NCBI GenBank assembly: GCA_002478265.1
Contig: DLNC01000003.1
Location: forward strand, 115,772 to 179,771
DNA: 64,000 nucleotides
Direction: 5' to 3'
Source of the DNA: Syntrophaceae bacterium UBA7520
GTDB lineage: Bacteria > Desulfobacterota > Syntrophia > Syntrophales > Smithellaceae
Shown here: in pieces, positions 15,735-25,059 of the stretch
How positions within the stretch are numbered: position 1 is the stretch's first letter
How the letters are laid out: every line of letters begins with the position of its first letter
The notes under the pieces: model-generated
The model's database searches: none
Told to the model about the DNA's origin: nothing
Seen by the model: the letters and a program-made list of their open reading frames with translations, nothing else
Translations under genes and position numbers: made by a program

Positions 15735-17726
15735 ATGAAGAAAAACGGCGGGAAATTACTTCATTTATGTTTTGCCAGGCTGGTTTTTTTCACTTTGGCT
15801 CTCATGATAAATATTCCGGTTGAGGCAGCTCAGCCGGGTGACGCCGCAAAGCTAACGCAGCAATATAACGCCGCTGTTGCGCAAACGCTGCCGTTCCATG
15901 ACCGTCAGGATTTTGAAGATGCCGCCCGTGGTTTAGTCGCACGGCCGCCCGCCGCTGTTATCCGCGATTCCGCAGGTCGTATCGTCTGGAATATGACTCA
16001 ATACGATTTTCTCAAAAAAGACGCACCGTATGAGACAATTAATCCCAGCCTGCAGAGACAAGCGGCGCTCAACAACCTGCACGGGCTTTTTAAAGTAAAT
16101 GACCGTATTTATCAGGTACGCGGTTACGATCTCGCCAACATGGGGATTATCATCAGTGACAAAGGATATATTATAATAGATCCCCTTACATCCACTGATA
16201 CCGCCCGGGCGGCCATGCAACTTGTACATGATCATTTGGGGAAAAAACCGATCACTGCTGTCATCTATTCCCATAGCCATGGCGATCACTGGTCCGGAGT
16301 AAAAGGAATCATTTCTGAACAAGATGTCAAGACGGGCAAGGTTAAGGTGATTGCCCCGGCGGGTTTTATGAAAGATGCGGTGAGTGAAAATGTTTATGCC
16401 GGCAACGCGATGATGCGGCGGGCCCAGTACATGTACGGCGCGCTGCTGCCTCGGGGAGCAAAAGGACAGGTGGATGCCGGCCTGGGAAAATCTTTGCCTT
16501 CGGCTATATCCAGCAGCCTGATTCCTCCGACCGACACAGTACTAAAGAGCGGCCAGGAAATAACCGTGGATGGCATAAGAATCGTCTTCCAGCTCACCCC
16601 GAGTACCGAAGCGCCCGCAAACATGAACTTTCTTTTCCCCGAATTACGAACTCTTTTCATGGCCGATAACTGCGTGGGCACTCTTCACAACCTGCTCACC
16701 CCACGGGGTTCTCAGATACGTGACGCTAAAGCCTGGGCCGGCTTTATTTATGAAGCGATAGAATTATTCTCCGATAAATCTGATGTTGTTATCCTCGGGC
16801 ATACATGGCCCCGCTGGGGAAAAGAAAAAATTGTCAATTTTCTGAACAAACAAGCCGCCGCCTATAAATATATCCATGACCAAACCCTACGCCTGGCGAA
16901 CCACGGCTATACCATGGCAGAAATTGCCGAGGAAATAAAGCTTCCGGACACATTAGCCAAGGAATGGTTTAATCGCGATTATTACGCCACCGCAGGCTGG
17001 AACGCCAAAGCCGTTTATCAGCATTATCTGGGCTGGTTTGACGGCAATCCTGCTAACTTTAATCCCCTGCCTCCGGTTGAGGCGAGCAAAAAATACGTGG
17101 AATTCATGGGAGGCGCCGACCAGGTCCTCTCCAAAGCGAGGGAAGCCTATGAAAAAGGTGAATACCGCTGGGTAGCCCAGGTGGTAAACCATGTTGTCTT
17201 TGCCGATCCTGAAAACGAGACAGCCCGCCTGCTACAGGCTGATGCCCTGGAACAACTGGGCTATCAGTCCGAATCGGCTGTCTTCAGAAATTTCTACCTC
17301 TTCGGAGCACAGGAACTCAGACACGGCGTCAGGAAACCTCGGGAAAAAATGACACCACCACTGGACGTTGTACAAGCGCTTACGGTGGATATGATTTTTG
17401 ACAGCATGGCGGTGCGCCTGAATGGGCCAAAAGCAGCAGGAAAAGTAATCACGATCAACTGGCATTTTACGGACACAAACGAGCGCTATCTCTTATCTCT
17501 GGAAAACTCCGTCCTGAACCACACAGCGGGAAAGCATTCAAGAAATGCCGGCTGTTCAATTGAAATCAGCAGGGACATTTTCAACAAAGTCATCGCCGGT
17601 CAAACCACTTTTTCCGCCCGGATTTTGCTGGGCCAAATAAAATATCAGGGAAGCATTAAAAAACTCAGCGAACTGATGGCGCTTTTGGATGACCCCGAAC
17701 CTTTTTTCAACATTGTCGAACCGTGA
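15735..17726 (+). CDS. Alkyl/aryl sulfatase, SdsA/BDS1-type metallo-beta-lactamase fold
   Basis: A 663-residue exported enzyme that hydrolyses alkyl sulfates to alcohol and sulfate. A signal peptide covers about residues 1-32 and ends VEAA. The metallo-beta-lactamase domain has the zinc motif HSHGDHWSG, with later ligand regions at FPELRTLFMADN and ILGHTWPRWG. A helical dimerisation region follows from about 400, and the C-terminal 125 residues form the SCP2-like domain that binds the alkyl chain. Full family length. GAGGAGG lies 5 bases before the chosen ATG. Placed next to a free SCP2 gene and alcohol/aldehyde oxidation genes, it could feed released alcohols into that route (inference). Confidence 0.9.
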   Translation: MKKNGGKLLHLCFARLVFFTLALMINIPVEAAQPGDAAKLTQQYNAAVAQTLPFHDRQDFEDAARGLVARPPAAVIRDSAGRIVWNMTQYDFLKKDAPYETINPSLQRQAALNNLHGLFKVNDRIYQVRGYDLANMGIIISDKGYIIIDPLTSTDTARAAMQLVHDHLGKKPITAVIYSHSHGDHWSGVKGIISEQDVKTGKVKVIAPAGFMKDAVSENVYAGNAMMRRAQYMYGALLPRGAKGQVDAGLGKSLPSAISSSLIPPTDTVLKSGQEITVDGIRIVFQLTPSTEAPANMNFLFPELRTLFMADNCVGTLHNLLTPRGSQIRDAKAWAGFIYEAIELFSDKSDVVILGHTWPRWGKEKIVNFLNKQAAAYKYIHDQTLRLANHGYTMAEIAEEIKLPDTLAKEWFNRDYYATAGWNAKAVYQHYLGWFDGNPANFNPLPPVEASKKYVEFMGGADQVLSKAREAYEKGEYRWVAQVVNHVVFADPENETARLLQADALEQLGYQSESAVFRNFYLFGAQELRHGVRKPREKMTPPLDVVQALTVDMIFDSMAVRLNGPKAAGKVITINWHFTDTNERYLLSLENSVLNHTAGKHSRNAGCSIEISRDIFNKVIAGQTTFSARILLGQIKYQGSIKKLSELMALLDDPEPFFNIVEP

Positions 17727-17822
17727 ATTTCATTATGAAATATAAAATAACAAAGATCATGATCCTGTCCTGCTGAAGCTTCGTCGAAATAATTAGTGTT
17801 GTTGCTCCAACCTTTTATCTTC

Positions 17823-17851
17823 TTGAACTATGTAAGGGTTAACTGTATATT
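17823..17851 (+). promoter_or_regulatory. Promoter of the SCP2 / Fe-ADH / AOR group
   Basis: TTGAAC (17823-17828) and TATATT (17846-17851) are separated by 17 bases, a good sigma-70 match, 53 bases before the SCP2-domain gene. Confidence 0.5.
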
Positions 17852-17904
17852 CAACTAAAGTAATTACTCCGCCCAAACGGAAAACTCGCCTAAAGGAGAA
17901 GCCT

Positions 17905-18261
17905 ATGGGATTTTCGCTTTTTTTAAATCTGCTGGCATGGAAATTCAAAAAAGCTTTAAAAAAGGACACAGGTTTTAAAAAATTTCTTATGGGACATGAA
18001 TGCAGGATAGTCATTAAAACCAAGGACGGCAAAAAAGGAAAACGGTTCATTTTTGAAAATGGCGGCTTCACATCAGATAACGCGCTGGACGACTATGACG
18101 CGGCGATGATCTGGAGCAACGCGAAAACCGCTTTCAGAAGCATGAAAGAAGGCGAAGACGGCATCAAAAGGGCGCTGCAAAATCACCAGGTCAGCATTGA
18201 CGGCAAAATCCATTCTTTTACCTGGTTTGGAGCCGCCTTGAAATTTGTCACAACAACCTGA
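17905..18261 (+). CDS. SCP2 sterol-carrier-domain protein
   Basis: A 118-residue stand-alone SCP2-like lipid-binding domain. It shows the family pattern: a basic strand pair IVIKTKDGKKGKRFIFENG, then DYDAAMIWSNAKTAFRSM, then a helix and the VSIDGKIHSFTWFGAAL end. Such proteins carry acyl chains or hydrophobic substrates for partner enzymes. AAAGGAG lies 6 bases before the ATG. It heads a likely operon with the iron alcohol dehydrogenase and AOR genes, which suggests a role in handling long-chain alcohols or aldehydes. Confidence 0.8.
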   Translation: MGFSLFLNLLAWKFKKALKKDTGFKKFLMGHECRIVIKTKDGKKGKRFIFENGGFTSDNALDDYDAAMIWSNAKTAFRSMKEGEDGIKRALQNHQVSIDGKIHSFTWFGAALKFVTTT

Positions 18262-18335
18262 AGCCGCTTAAACTTGCGCGTCATCCGGACACGAGCGATG
18301 GAAATGATTGCCTAAATTACAGGGAGGAAAAAGCC

Positions 18336-19631
18336 ATGGGGTATTGGTCACACGAATATTTATTAAGAACATGGGGCGGTCCGATGGTGCAAGCCGAATT
18401 TTTAAAGGAGGCCCAGAAACCATTTTTTGTGCCGCGCATATTTTCCGGACTGAATCTTTTTCTGGATAAGGCCGGTTTTCTGCCCGATGTTGTCGACCTG
18501 GTGGCAAAAGAGTGTAAAACAAAAAAAGCCTTTTTGGTGACTGATGAATATGCGGTGCGCTTTGCCGGAAAGGTTATGTCCCCTTATGAAAAAAGGCATG
18601 GCATCCGGTTTGAAGTATGGAAAGAGGCCAGGCCGGATGCGCCAATTGAAACCGTTAAGGACTGCGCGGAAAAGATGCGGAAATTCGGCCCCGACCTCAT
18701 TTTTGCTCTCGGCGGCGGATCATCGATAGACACCGCCAAGGGAGCGTGGATTCTGTATGAGCATCCGGACGTTAATGTCGAAATCCTAAGCCCCATTATT
18801 CCCCTGAATTTGCGCAATAAAGCCAAGCTGGTGGCTATTCCCACAACAAGCGGAACCGGCTCGGAGGTGTCCGGCGTTGCCGTAATATCTTTCCCCGATG
18901 GAGTAAAACTGGGTATTGGCGGGGCGTTGCCGGAGCTTGTTCCCGATTTTGCCCTGCTTGATCCGACTCTGACCGTCGGCATGCCGCCGCAGCTCACCGC
19001 GGGCACCGGCGGAGACGCTCTGGCCCATGCGATCGACGGTTTCATGGCTCCGAGATCCGATGAGCTGAATCGGGCCATTTCCCTCCAAACAATAAAAATG
19101 ATTTTTGAATGGCTACCCAGGGCTTACAGAGACGGAAACGACCTCATGCCCCGAATCAAGATGCAGCAGGCGGCAATGATGGCGGGAATTCCCTTAAGCA
19201 ATGTCGGCTCGGGAATTTCGCACGCGTTGGGCCATACCATCGGCGGCCTGTACCACATTCATCACGGCGCCATGGTGTTGTTGTTCATCCCCTATGAACT
19301 TCAGGTCTATTCAAAAGCGACAGACCGGCATTTGGAAATATGCGACCTGCTGGGCATCAGGGACAACAGTTCCGACAAGAAAAGTCTTTCCAATCTCATC
19401 GATAAGATTCGCGGGCTGATGTCCGAGCTTCATCTTGCCTTCAGCCTCAAAGACGCGGGTATTGCCAAAAATGATTTTGAAAAAAATCTTGATTTTATCC
19501 TTAATCAGACGCCGACGGATCCGGCCTTCTACTTCGGTTGGTTCGATTTGACGCGCGAGCAGCTAAGAGACGTGTTTATTTGCGCCTATGATGGTAAATT
19601 GCTGGATATGGATTCAGACCTGTGGAGGTGA
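18336..19631 (+). CDS. Iron-containing alcohol dehydrogenase
   Basis: A 431-residue group III (Fe-dependent) alcohol dehydrogenase that interconverts alcohols and aldehydes with NAD(P)H. The cofactor motif is GGGSSIDTAKG. The metal ligands sit in GGDALAHAIDGF and HALGHTIGGLYHIHHG. It has about 40 extra residues at the N-terminus (WSHEYLLRTWGGPMVQAEFLKEAQ) before the usual fold, a feature of some syntroph and sulfate-reducer enzymes. CAGGGAGG precedes the ATG. The AOR gene begins 4 bases after the stop, so aldehyde may be passed between the two enzymes. Confidence 0.93.
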   Translation: MGYWSHEYLLRTWGGPMVQAEFLKEAQKPFFVPRIFSGLNLFLDKAGFLPDVVDLVAKECKTKKAFLVTDEYAVRFAGKVMSPYEKRHGIRFEVWKEARPDAPIETVKDCAEKMRKFGPDLIFALGGGSSIDTAKGAWILYEHPDVNVEILSPIIPLNLRNKAKLVAIPTTSGTGSEVSGVAVISFPDGVKLGIGGALPELVPDFALLDPTLTVGMPPQLTAGTGGDALAHAIDGFMAPRSDELNRAISLQTIKMIFEWLPRAYRDGNDLMPRIKMQQAAMMAGIPLSNVGSGISHALGHTIGGLYHIHHGAMVLLFIPYELQVYSKATDRHLEICDLLGIRDNSSDKKSLSNLIDKIRGLMSELHLAFSLKDAGIAKNDFEKNLDFILNQTPTDPAFYFGWFDLTREQLRDVFICAYDGKLLDMDSDLWR

Positions 19632-19635
19632 TTTT

Positions 19636-21471
19636 ATGAAGGGCTATTTCGGTAAATTTTTGAAGGTAAATCTGACCGACAAAAAAATCGAAGATTTTCC
19701 GGTAAGCGACGATACCTTTAAAAAATATGTCGGCGGTTCAACTTTGGCCGCCAGCATTATCTACGACTATGCAAAGCCGGCGATGGACCCGCTGGCTCCG
19801 GAAAATCCGCTGGTATTTGCCACGGGGCCTTTTGTCGGCTCCAACATTCCCATGGTCAGCAGGGCGGCCATCTGCGGCATTGCCCCGGGAAACGGACTGT
19901 GGGGGGAAGCGACAACGGCGGGCAGCTTTCCGATACGCCTCAAAGGCAGCGGCTATGACGGAATAATTATTATCGGCAGAGCGCCCGCGCCCGTTTATCT
20001 GTCGATAAAAGCGGGTAAAGCGGAAATTAAAGACGCTTCTCATCTTTGGGGCAAGGATTCCTATCAGACGCAGGAAATAATCGATCAGGAAGCAGGTGAA
20101 AAAACCTCTACCGCCTGTATCGGCACAGCAGGAGAAAAATTAATAAAATATTCAGGCATAATGAACGATGAAGGAAGAACCGCCGGCAGGTGCGGTTTGG
20201 GAGCGCTGATGGGCGCAAAAAACCTCAAAGCCGTAACCGTTTCCGGAAATCTGAAAGCAGAAGTTGCCGATAGCAATGCGCTGAAATCCCTGATCGAAGA
20301 AGTTCGTGACTGTATCAGAAATTATCCCAACGCCAACGGGTATAAATTATACGGAACGAATATGTATATCGATTTAGGAATGCGCCTGGGCGATGTTCCC
20401 ACAAAATATTTTACAAAAAGCGTTTTTCCCGTGGAAAAACTTTACGGTCCGGCATTCAGAAAACGCTACACCATGAAAAATTATGCGTGCACCGGCTGCC
20501 TCATCGGCTGCGGTAGAGTTATCAAAAACTTCAGCGACGATATCAAAAGAGTTGACGGACCTGAATACGAAACCGTGGCCGCCTTCGGACCACTGTGCAT
20601 GAATTTTGACATTGATTCCGTGGTCCGGGCCAACCATCTATGCAATGCGCACGGAATTGATACGATATCCGCCGGCGTATCCATCGCCTTTGCTATGTAT
20701 TTGTATGAAAAAGGTCTTATCACCAAAGAAAAGGCGGGCATGGAAATCAGATGGGGGGATGCGGAAGTTATTCTCAAATTATTGGACAAGATTATTAAGC
20801 AGGAAGGCATCGGTATTATATTATCCAAAGGCGTAAAAGAGATGGCGGCGGCCTTCGGAGCAGATCCCGAAGAAGCGGCTCATGTAAAAGGTCTGGAATT
20901 TCCTATGCACGATGCGCGCGCTTATCAGGGAGCCGCCCTGTCGTACGCGGTCGGCCCCAGAGGCGCCTGCCACCTGAAAGGCGCTTTTTATCATCTTGAC
21001 GCGCCGGGAAATGAATCCGCCCTGGAAGTGGGAATAACATTTTCCGACAAAAACAACCCCGCGCAAAAGGGCGCGCTGACGGCAAAAGCGCTCCATTTTT
21101 GTGAACTCTACAACAGCTTCACTCTCTGTCAATTTTCACCCATGACTGCCGGAATGATCACGCGCGCGCTTGCGGCGATCACCGGTTATGATTTCGGAAC
21201 TATGGACCTGCTGACTTTCGGGGAACGCTCCTTAAACCTGAAGCGGGCAATCAACAACAAACTCGGCGTTACCAGAAAAGACGACAACTTGCCGAAAATC
21301 GCCCGTCAGGCGCTGAAAGAAGGGGCGACAGCGGGAATGGAGCCGGCAATGGACCTCATGCTGAAAGAGTTTTATGATGTGAGCGGCTGGGACTGGGAAA
21401 GCGGCAAGCCAAAAAAAGAAAAACTGCTCGCGTTAGGGCTTGATAAAGCGGCCAGAGATCTTTGGTCGTAA
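19636..21471 (+). CDS. Aldehyde:ferredoxin oxidoreductase (tungsten type)
   Basis: A 611-residue AOR-family enzyme that oxidises aldehydes to acids with ferredoxin, using a bis-pyranopterin tungsten cofactor and one 4Fe-4S cluster. The cluster ligands are Cys285, Cys288 and Cys292 (CTGCLIGC) and Cys498 (FTLCQF). The N-terminal domain starts KFLKVNLTDKKIEDFPV and includes the pterin-binding GLGALMGAKNLKAVTV. Length matches AOR. GGAGGTG lies 5 bases before the ATG, overlapping the alcohol dehydrogenase stop region. Under reducing conditions the reverse reaction with the neighbouring Fe-ADH could make alcohols from acids. Confidence 0.95.
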   Translation: MKGYFGKFLKVNLTDKKIEDFPVSDDTFKKYVGGSTLAASIIYDYAKPAMDPLAPENPLVFATGPFVGSNIPMVSRAAICGIAPGNGLWGEATTAGSFPIRLKGSGYDGIIIIGRAPAPVYLSIKAGKAEIKDASHLWGKDSYQTQEIIDQEAGEKTSTACIGTAGEKLIKYSGIMNDEGRTAGRCGLGALMGAKNLKAVTVSGNLKAEVADSNALKSLIEEVRDCIRNYPNANGYKLYGTNMYIDLGMRLGDVPTKYFTKSVFPVEKLYGPAFRKRYTMKNYACTGCLIGCGRVIKNFSDDIKRVDGPEYETVAAFGPLCMNFDIDSVVRANHLCNAHGIDTISAGVSIAFAMYLYEKGLITKEKAGMEIRWGDAEVILKLLDKIIKQEGIGIILSKGVKEMAAAFGADPEEAAHVKGLEFPMHDARAYQGAALSYAVGPRGACHLKGAFYHLDAPGNESALEVGITFSDKNNPAQKGALTAKALHFCELYNSFTLCQFSPMTAGMITRALAAITGYDFGTMDLLTFGERSLNLKRAINNKLGVTRKDDNLPKIARQALKEGATAGMEPAMDLMLKEFYDVSGWDWESGKPKKEKLLALGLDKAARDLWS

Positions 21472-21573
21472 AACAAAAATTAAGAAGCAACTGCTACGGA
21501 CGATAGGGCCGCTGGTCAAACCCTTGTCGGCGCTCCACAAAGCGGTGTTATTGATTAAGCCGCAATGACTTTT

Positions 21574-22503
21574 TTATGCGCCAAAAGGCGCGACCAGAAT
21601 TTTAATATCTTTTGTGCTTTTGCCGGCCAGAACCTCGAAACCTTCTTCCTTTATTTTTTCCAGGGGGATAATGTTTGTAACGACCCTCTCCGGTTGAATC
21701 TTGCCGGTTTCAATCCACGCCAGCGCCAGTTGCGGATTGATCGAATTGGTGCCGATCATAGTGGTTTCGCGCGTGACAAAACCCAGCATATGCACCAAAG
21801 CCCGTTCGGTAAAAATTCCCTGCACGATGACCTTGCCGCCGAATTTTACCGAAGAAAGACAATCCTTTAAAGTCGCTTCAATACCGACAGCTTCGATGGC
21901 CATGTCCACTCCTTTTCCACCCGTCAGCTCTTTAATTTTTGTTGATGTTTTTATTTCCAGAGGATTCCAGGTAAGCGTCGCGCCCAATTGCATTGCCTTG
22001 TCGCGGCGGTAATCCAAAAGATCACTCATATAGATATTTTTCACACCGGTGGCTTTGAGCCCCAGAAGAATCATCAATCCCACCGTGCCACAGCCGGCAA
22101 TTAAAACTGCCTCATTACCTTTTATTTGCGCTTTATCCAGCGCGTAGGCCGCGCCGGACAGGGGCTCGACTACCGCCGCGCGTTTCCAATCCATGTCGGC
22201 GGGAATTTTGAGCACTCTTTCCACGGGGCAGTTTATAAATTCGGCAAACGAACCGGGAATAACAGAACACACGCGCTCACCGATAATAAAATCTGTCACT
22301 CCTTCTCCCAAGGCAACGATTTCCCCGCAGGCCTCATGGCCAAAAGGACTTTCCGGGAAAGGCCCATGCAGATATTCGTGCAAATCCGATCCGCAGATGC
22401 CACAGTATTTTATTTTGATCTTGACTTCTCCCCTGCCCGGATTTACTTCCGGCGCATCCACCACACTGATATCGCGAATGCCGCGGTAAACAACTTTTTT
22501 CAT
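21574..22503 (-). CDS. Zinc-binding dehydrogenase, short form without the structural-zinc lobe
   Basis: A 309-residue medium-chain dehydrogenase of the threonine/sorbitol dehydrogenase group. Catalytic zinc ligands are in YCGICGSDLH and GHEACGE, and the Rossmann motif is AGCGTVGL. After GERVCSVIPG the chain goes straight to SFAEFINC, so the four-Cys structural zinc loop present in most relatives (and in the second such gene at 25.3 kb) is absent, explaining the 30-residue shortfall. Substrate unknown. It lies 48 bases downstream of the SulP gene on the same strand, with AGGAAG before its ATG. Confidence 0.88.
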   Translation of the reverse strand: MKKVVYRGIRDISVVDAPEVNPGRGEVKIKIKYCGICGSDLHEYLHGPFPESPFGHEACGEIVALGEGVTDFIIGERVCSVIPGSFAEFINCPVERVLKIPADMDWKRAAVVEPLSGAAYALDKAQIKGNEAVLIAGCGTVGLMILLGLKATGVKNIYMSDLLDYRRDKAMQLGATLTWNPLEIKTSTKIKELTGGKGVDMAIEAVGIEATLKDCLSSVKFGGKVIVQGIFTERALVHMLGFVTRETTMIGTNSINPQLALAWIETGKIQPERVVTNIIPLEKIKEEGFEVLAGKSTKDIKILVAPFGA

Positions 22504-22551
22504 AGAAAATTCTTCCTGCTTTTTTTATTTTTTTCGTCCATAAAAAGTTTT

Positions 22552-24294
22552 TTACTTTTTATATTCAGACAAATAACGTTCCACGGCATGTTCGATGGTC
22601 GGGAAAAAATTATCCGCGCCGAACCTGCCGAAAAGACCGTAACACTTGAGCGTATCCTTCACCGGATCTTTCATTTCCGCAAAAAACAGTTCGATGCCGG
22701 CGGCATAAAGTTTTTCATCGAGATCTTCCAGCATGTCGGCGGCGGTAATATCCACGTCGGTAATCGGCTCCGCCGTAACCACCACCCACCTGGTCGGCGT
22801 CGGCGCCTGCGCCACCGCGCGCAGCACCTGATCGCGGAAAGTTTCCGCGTTGGCAAAAAACAGCGGCGCGTCCCAGCGGAAAAGAACCAGGCCATCAATG
22901 AGACGAGCTTCCGGGTAGCGGGATATGTCATGATAACTTTTCAACCCGTCCACATGACCCAGGACGGCGTTATAGGGTTTCCATGCCCGCCAGATAAAAG
23001 CAAAAAGCGCCAGCCCCACGGCGATAAAAATACCTTTGATGACGCCGAGCAGCACCACGCCCAGAAAGCAAATAACAGATAAAGCAAACTCATCGCGGCG
23101 TAATCTGTAAAGACGCGCCATGCCCTTGATCTCCACCAGTCCAACGCAGGCAAAGATAACGATGGCGCCCAGCGCGGCCTGCGGAAGATTTTTCAAAAGA
23201 GACGGGGCAAAGATCAGCAGGACAGCGATGCTTAGCGCTCCAACCAAGCCGGTAATCTGCGTTTTGGCTCCGGCAGACTGCGCCACCGGCGTGCGCGAAG
23301 CGCTGCTGGTTACGGGAAATCCCTGAAAAAATCCGGTGGCGATATTAGCCGCGCCCAAAGCGATACTTTCCTGATTACTGTCCACTTCATAGCCGGCGCG
23401 CAAGGCAAAGGCGCGCGACAGCGTGCTCATGTCGGCAAAAGCAACCAGCGCTATCGCCACCGCACCGGCAAATAGATAACCAAACTCAGAAAAAGAAATT
23501 TCCGGAATTTGAAACGAAGGCAGGCCTTGCGGCAGAGAACCGACCACCGCGATGTCCGCTTTGACGGAAAGATCAAAAAAGCCAACGATGATTGTCGCTG
23601 TTGCTACAGCAAGCAAAATACCCGGGATACGCGAAAACCAGCGACGACAAACAAAAATGATAGTCAGACAGGAAAATCCAATAGTCAGGGCCGTCCAGTT
23701 TATTTGTCCGTTTATAACACCTTGAATCAAATTCCTGGTTTCTTCCAAAAAGGAATTGCCGCTCACGGAAAATCCAAAAACTTTGGGCAGCTGTCCAATA
23801 ATAACCGTCAGGGCGATGCCGTTTAGATAGCCGTAACGAATCGGCTTGGACAGAAGTTCGGTAATAAAACCGAAACGGGCCATTCCGGCCGCGACGCACA
23901 AGAAGCCCGTAAGAACAGCCAGCATTCCCGCCAGCGCCACGGCCTTGCTTTCATCACCCGCGGCCAGCGGCAAAATAGTCGCGGCAATCAACGCGGCCAG
24001 CGCTGAATCAGGCCCCAATATCATAATCCGGCTCGGCCCGAATAAAGCGTAAGCGATGAGCGGAACAATCGTGGCGTATAAACCATATATCGCCGGCAGA
24101 CCCGCGGCCTGCGCATAACCCATCCCCACCGGCACCAGCATTGCCGTGAGCACCAATCCCGCGGCAATATCCCGCGGCAGCCAGGATAGTCTGTAAGCGC
24201 GCAAAACGGCGAGGAAAGGAAGCCAGCGGTATAAACCACGCGGGGGCTCTTCCCGAGAAAATGGATTAATGGTGGGCACTGGTGTATTTTCCAA
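22552..24294 (-). CDS. SulP-family anion transporter with STAS domain
   Basis: A 580-residue inner-membrane transporter for sulfate or a similar anion. The N-terminal 430 residues form the SLC26/SulP core with about 12-14 spans; typical motifs are GLVLTAMLVPVGMGYAQAAGLP, LFGPSRIMILGPDSALAAL and AAANIATGFFQGFPVTSSASRT in a shifted form. The C-terminal 120 residues are a cytoplasmic STAS domain (LVLFRWDAPLFFANAETF, DVDITAADMLEDLDE). In an anaerobe of this type sulfate or bicarbonate are likely substrates. Divergent from the selenoprotein gene. Confidence 0.9.
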   Translation of the reverse strand: MENTPVPTINPFSREEPPRGLYRWLPFLAVLRAYRLSWLPRDIAAGLVLTAMLVPVGMGYAQAAGLPAIYGLYATIVPLIAYALFGPSRIMILGPDSALAALIAATILPLAAGDESKAVALAGMLAVLTGFLCVAAGMARFGFITELLSKPIRYGYLNGIALTVIIGQLPKVFGFSVSGNSFLEETRNLIQGVINGQINWTALTIGFSCLTIIFVCRRWFSRIPGILLAVATATIIVGFFDLSVKADIAVVGSLPQGLPSFQIPEISFSEFGYLFAGAVAIALVAFADMSTLSRAFALRAGYEVDSNQESIALGAANIATGFFQGFPVTSSASRTPVAQSAGAKTQITGLVGALSIAVLLIFAPSLLKNLPQAALGAIVIFACVGLVEIKGMARLYRLRRDEFALSVICFLGVVLLGVIKGIFIAVGLALFAFIWRAWKPYNAVLGHVDGLKSYHDISRYPEARLIDGLVLFRWDAPLFFANAETFRDQVLRAVAQAPTPTRWVVVTAEPITDVDITAADMLEDLDEKLYAAGIELFFAEMKDPVKDTLKCYGLFGRFGADNFFPTIEHAVERYLSEYKK

Positions 24295-24433
24295 AATAAT
24301 CCCTAACAGATAGGATAGTGCCCCTTAATAATCGCACGTAGTTATTTTTACAACTTATTTTTGTTAAAGATATTTTAACCATTTATGGCCCGACCTCCGG
24401 CCTTCAGCCTTAAGTCTTTGGTCTTTTAAAAAC

Positions 24434-24462
24434 TTGAACTGTCAACACATTATTAGTATATA
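24434..24462 (+). promoter_or_regulatory. Promoter of the selenoprotein gene
   Basis: TTGAAC (24434-24439) and TATATA (24457-24462) are 17 bases apart; AAAGGAG follows at about 24471 before the ATG. This 193-base divergent gap otherwise holds nothing I recognise. Confidence 0.5.
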
Positions 24463-24487
24463 TTCTTCATAAAGGAGTACACGGGTC

Positions 24488-24952
24488 ATGGCCAGAGTAG
24501 AATTAAACACCCCGGCGCCTGATTTCACCCTCAACGACTTTACCGGCAAAAGTATTTCTCTCGCCGATTTTCGAGGCAACAAGAATGTTCTGGTGGTTTT
24601 CAACCGTGGATTTTTCTGACCTTTCTGCCGCGCGCACATGGCGCAGTTGCGCCGCGATTTTGAAAAATTTGTGAAGCTGGACACCCAAATCATTGTGGCC
24701 GGCCCGGAAAAAGCAGACGCCTTCCGCGATTACTGGGCCAAAGAAAAACTGCCCTTCATAGGCCTGCCCGATCCCGAGCACAAGGTTTTGAAATTATACG
24801 GCCAGGAAGTTAAACTTTTTAAACTCGGCAGATTGCCTGCGCAGATGCTGATTGACAAAAAAGGATATGTCCGGTTCGTGCACTATGGTCATTCCATGTC
24901 TGACATTCCTGCAAATGAGGAACTTATCAACTTGATTGAAGCATTAGGTTAA
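24488..24952 (+). CDS. Selenocysteine-containing peroxiredoxin-like protein (in-frame UGA at codon 44)
   Basis: A 154-codon AhpC/TSA-type thioredoxin-fold protein read through an in-frame TGA at 24617-24619. The N-terminus PAPDFTLNDFTGKSISLADF and the strand NVLVVFNRGFF lead into U-P-F-C (Sec44, Cys47). Homologues in this family have Cys at the same place (WCPFC), so the UGA sits exactly on the redox residue. The frame continues unbroken for 110 codons with family features (FIGLPDPEHKVLKLYG, LPAQMLIDKKGYVRFVHYG). AAAGGAG lies 11 bases before the ATG. A gene caller without Sec support would report only a truncated C-terminal ORF. Expected role: peroxide or disulfide reduction. Confidence 0.88.
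24629..24656 (+). promoter_or_regulatory. Putative bacterial SECIS hairpin
   Basis: Nine bases after the UGA, CGCGCGCA (24629-24636) pairs with TGCGC-C-GCG (24648-24656), giving eight pairs with one bulged C around an 11-base loop CATGGCGCAGT that contains GG and a U. Position and size suit a SelB-recognised bSECIS. The fold is by eye only. Confidence 0.55.
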
Positions 24953-25059
24953 CACCAGATAATTGACATGACATTCCGTTTTAATGATAGTATAAAGGCA
25001 TTAATAGAAAATTAAGTTTGCCGCGTACCCGCTTTTGTGGCGCAGGGAGGTGTTTTTAT

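Noticed and set aside
21579..21592. GCGCC-AAAA-GGCGC hairpin as terminator of the zinc dehydrogenase
   Set aside because: It lies within the last codons and is followed on the transcribed strand by A residues, not a T-run.
22126..23082. 318-codon plus-strand frame opposite SulP and the zinc dehydrogenase
   Set aside because: Antisense shadow spanning the ends of two clear genes; His/Arg/Phe-rich with no family features.
24617..24619. Reading the TGA as a nonsense mutation, making the peroxiredoxin a pseudogene
   Set aside because: The stop falls exactly at the redox Cys position, both sides keep the family sequence and ribosome site, and a hairpin follows. Selenocysteine explains all this better.
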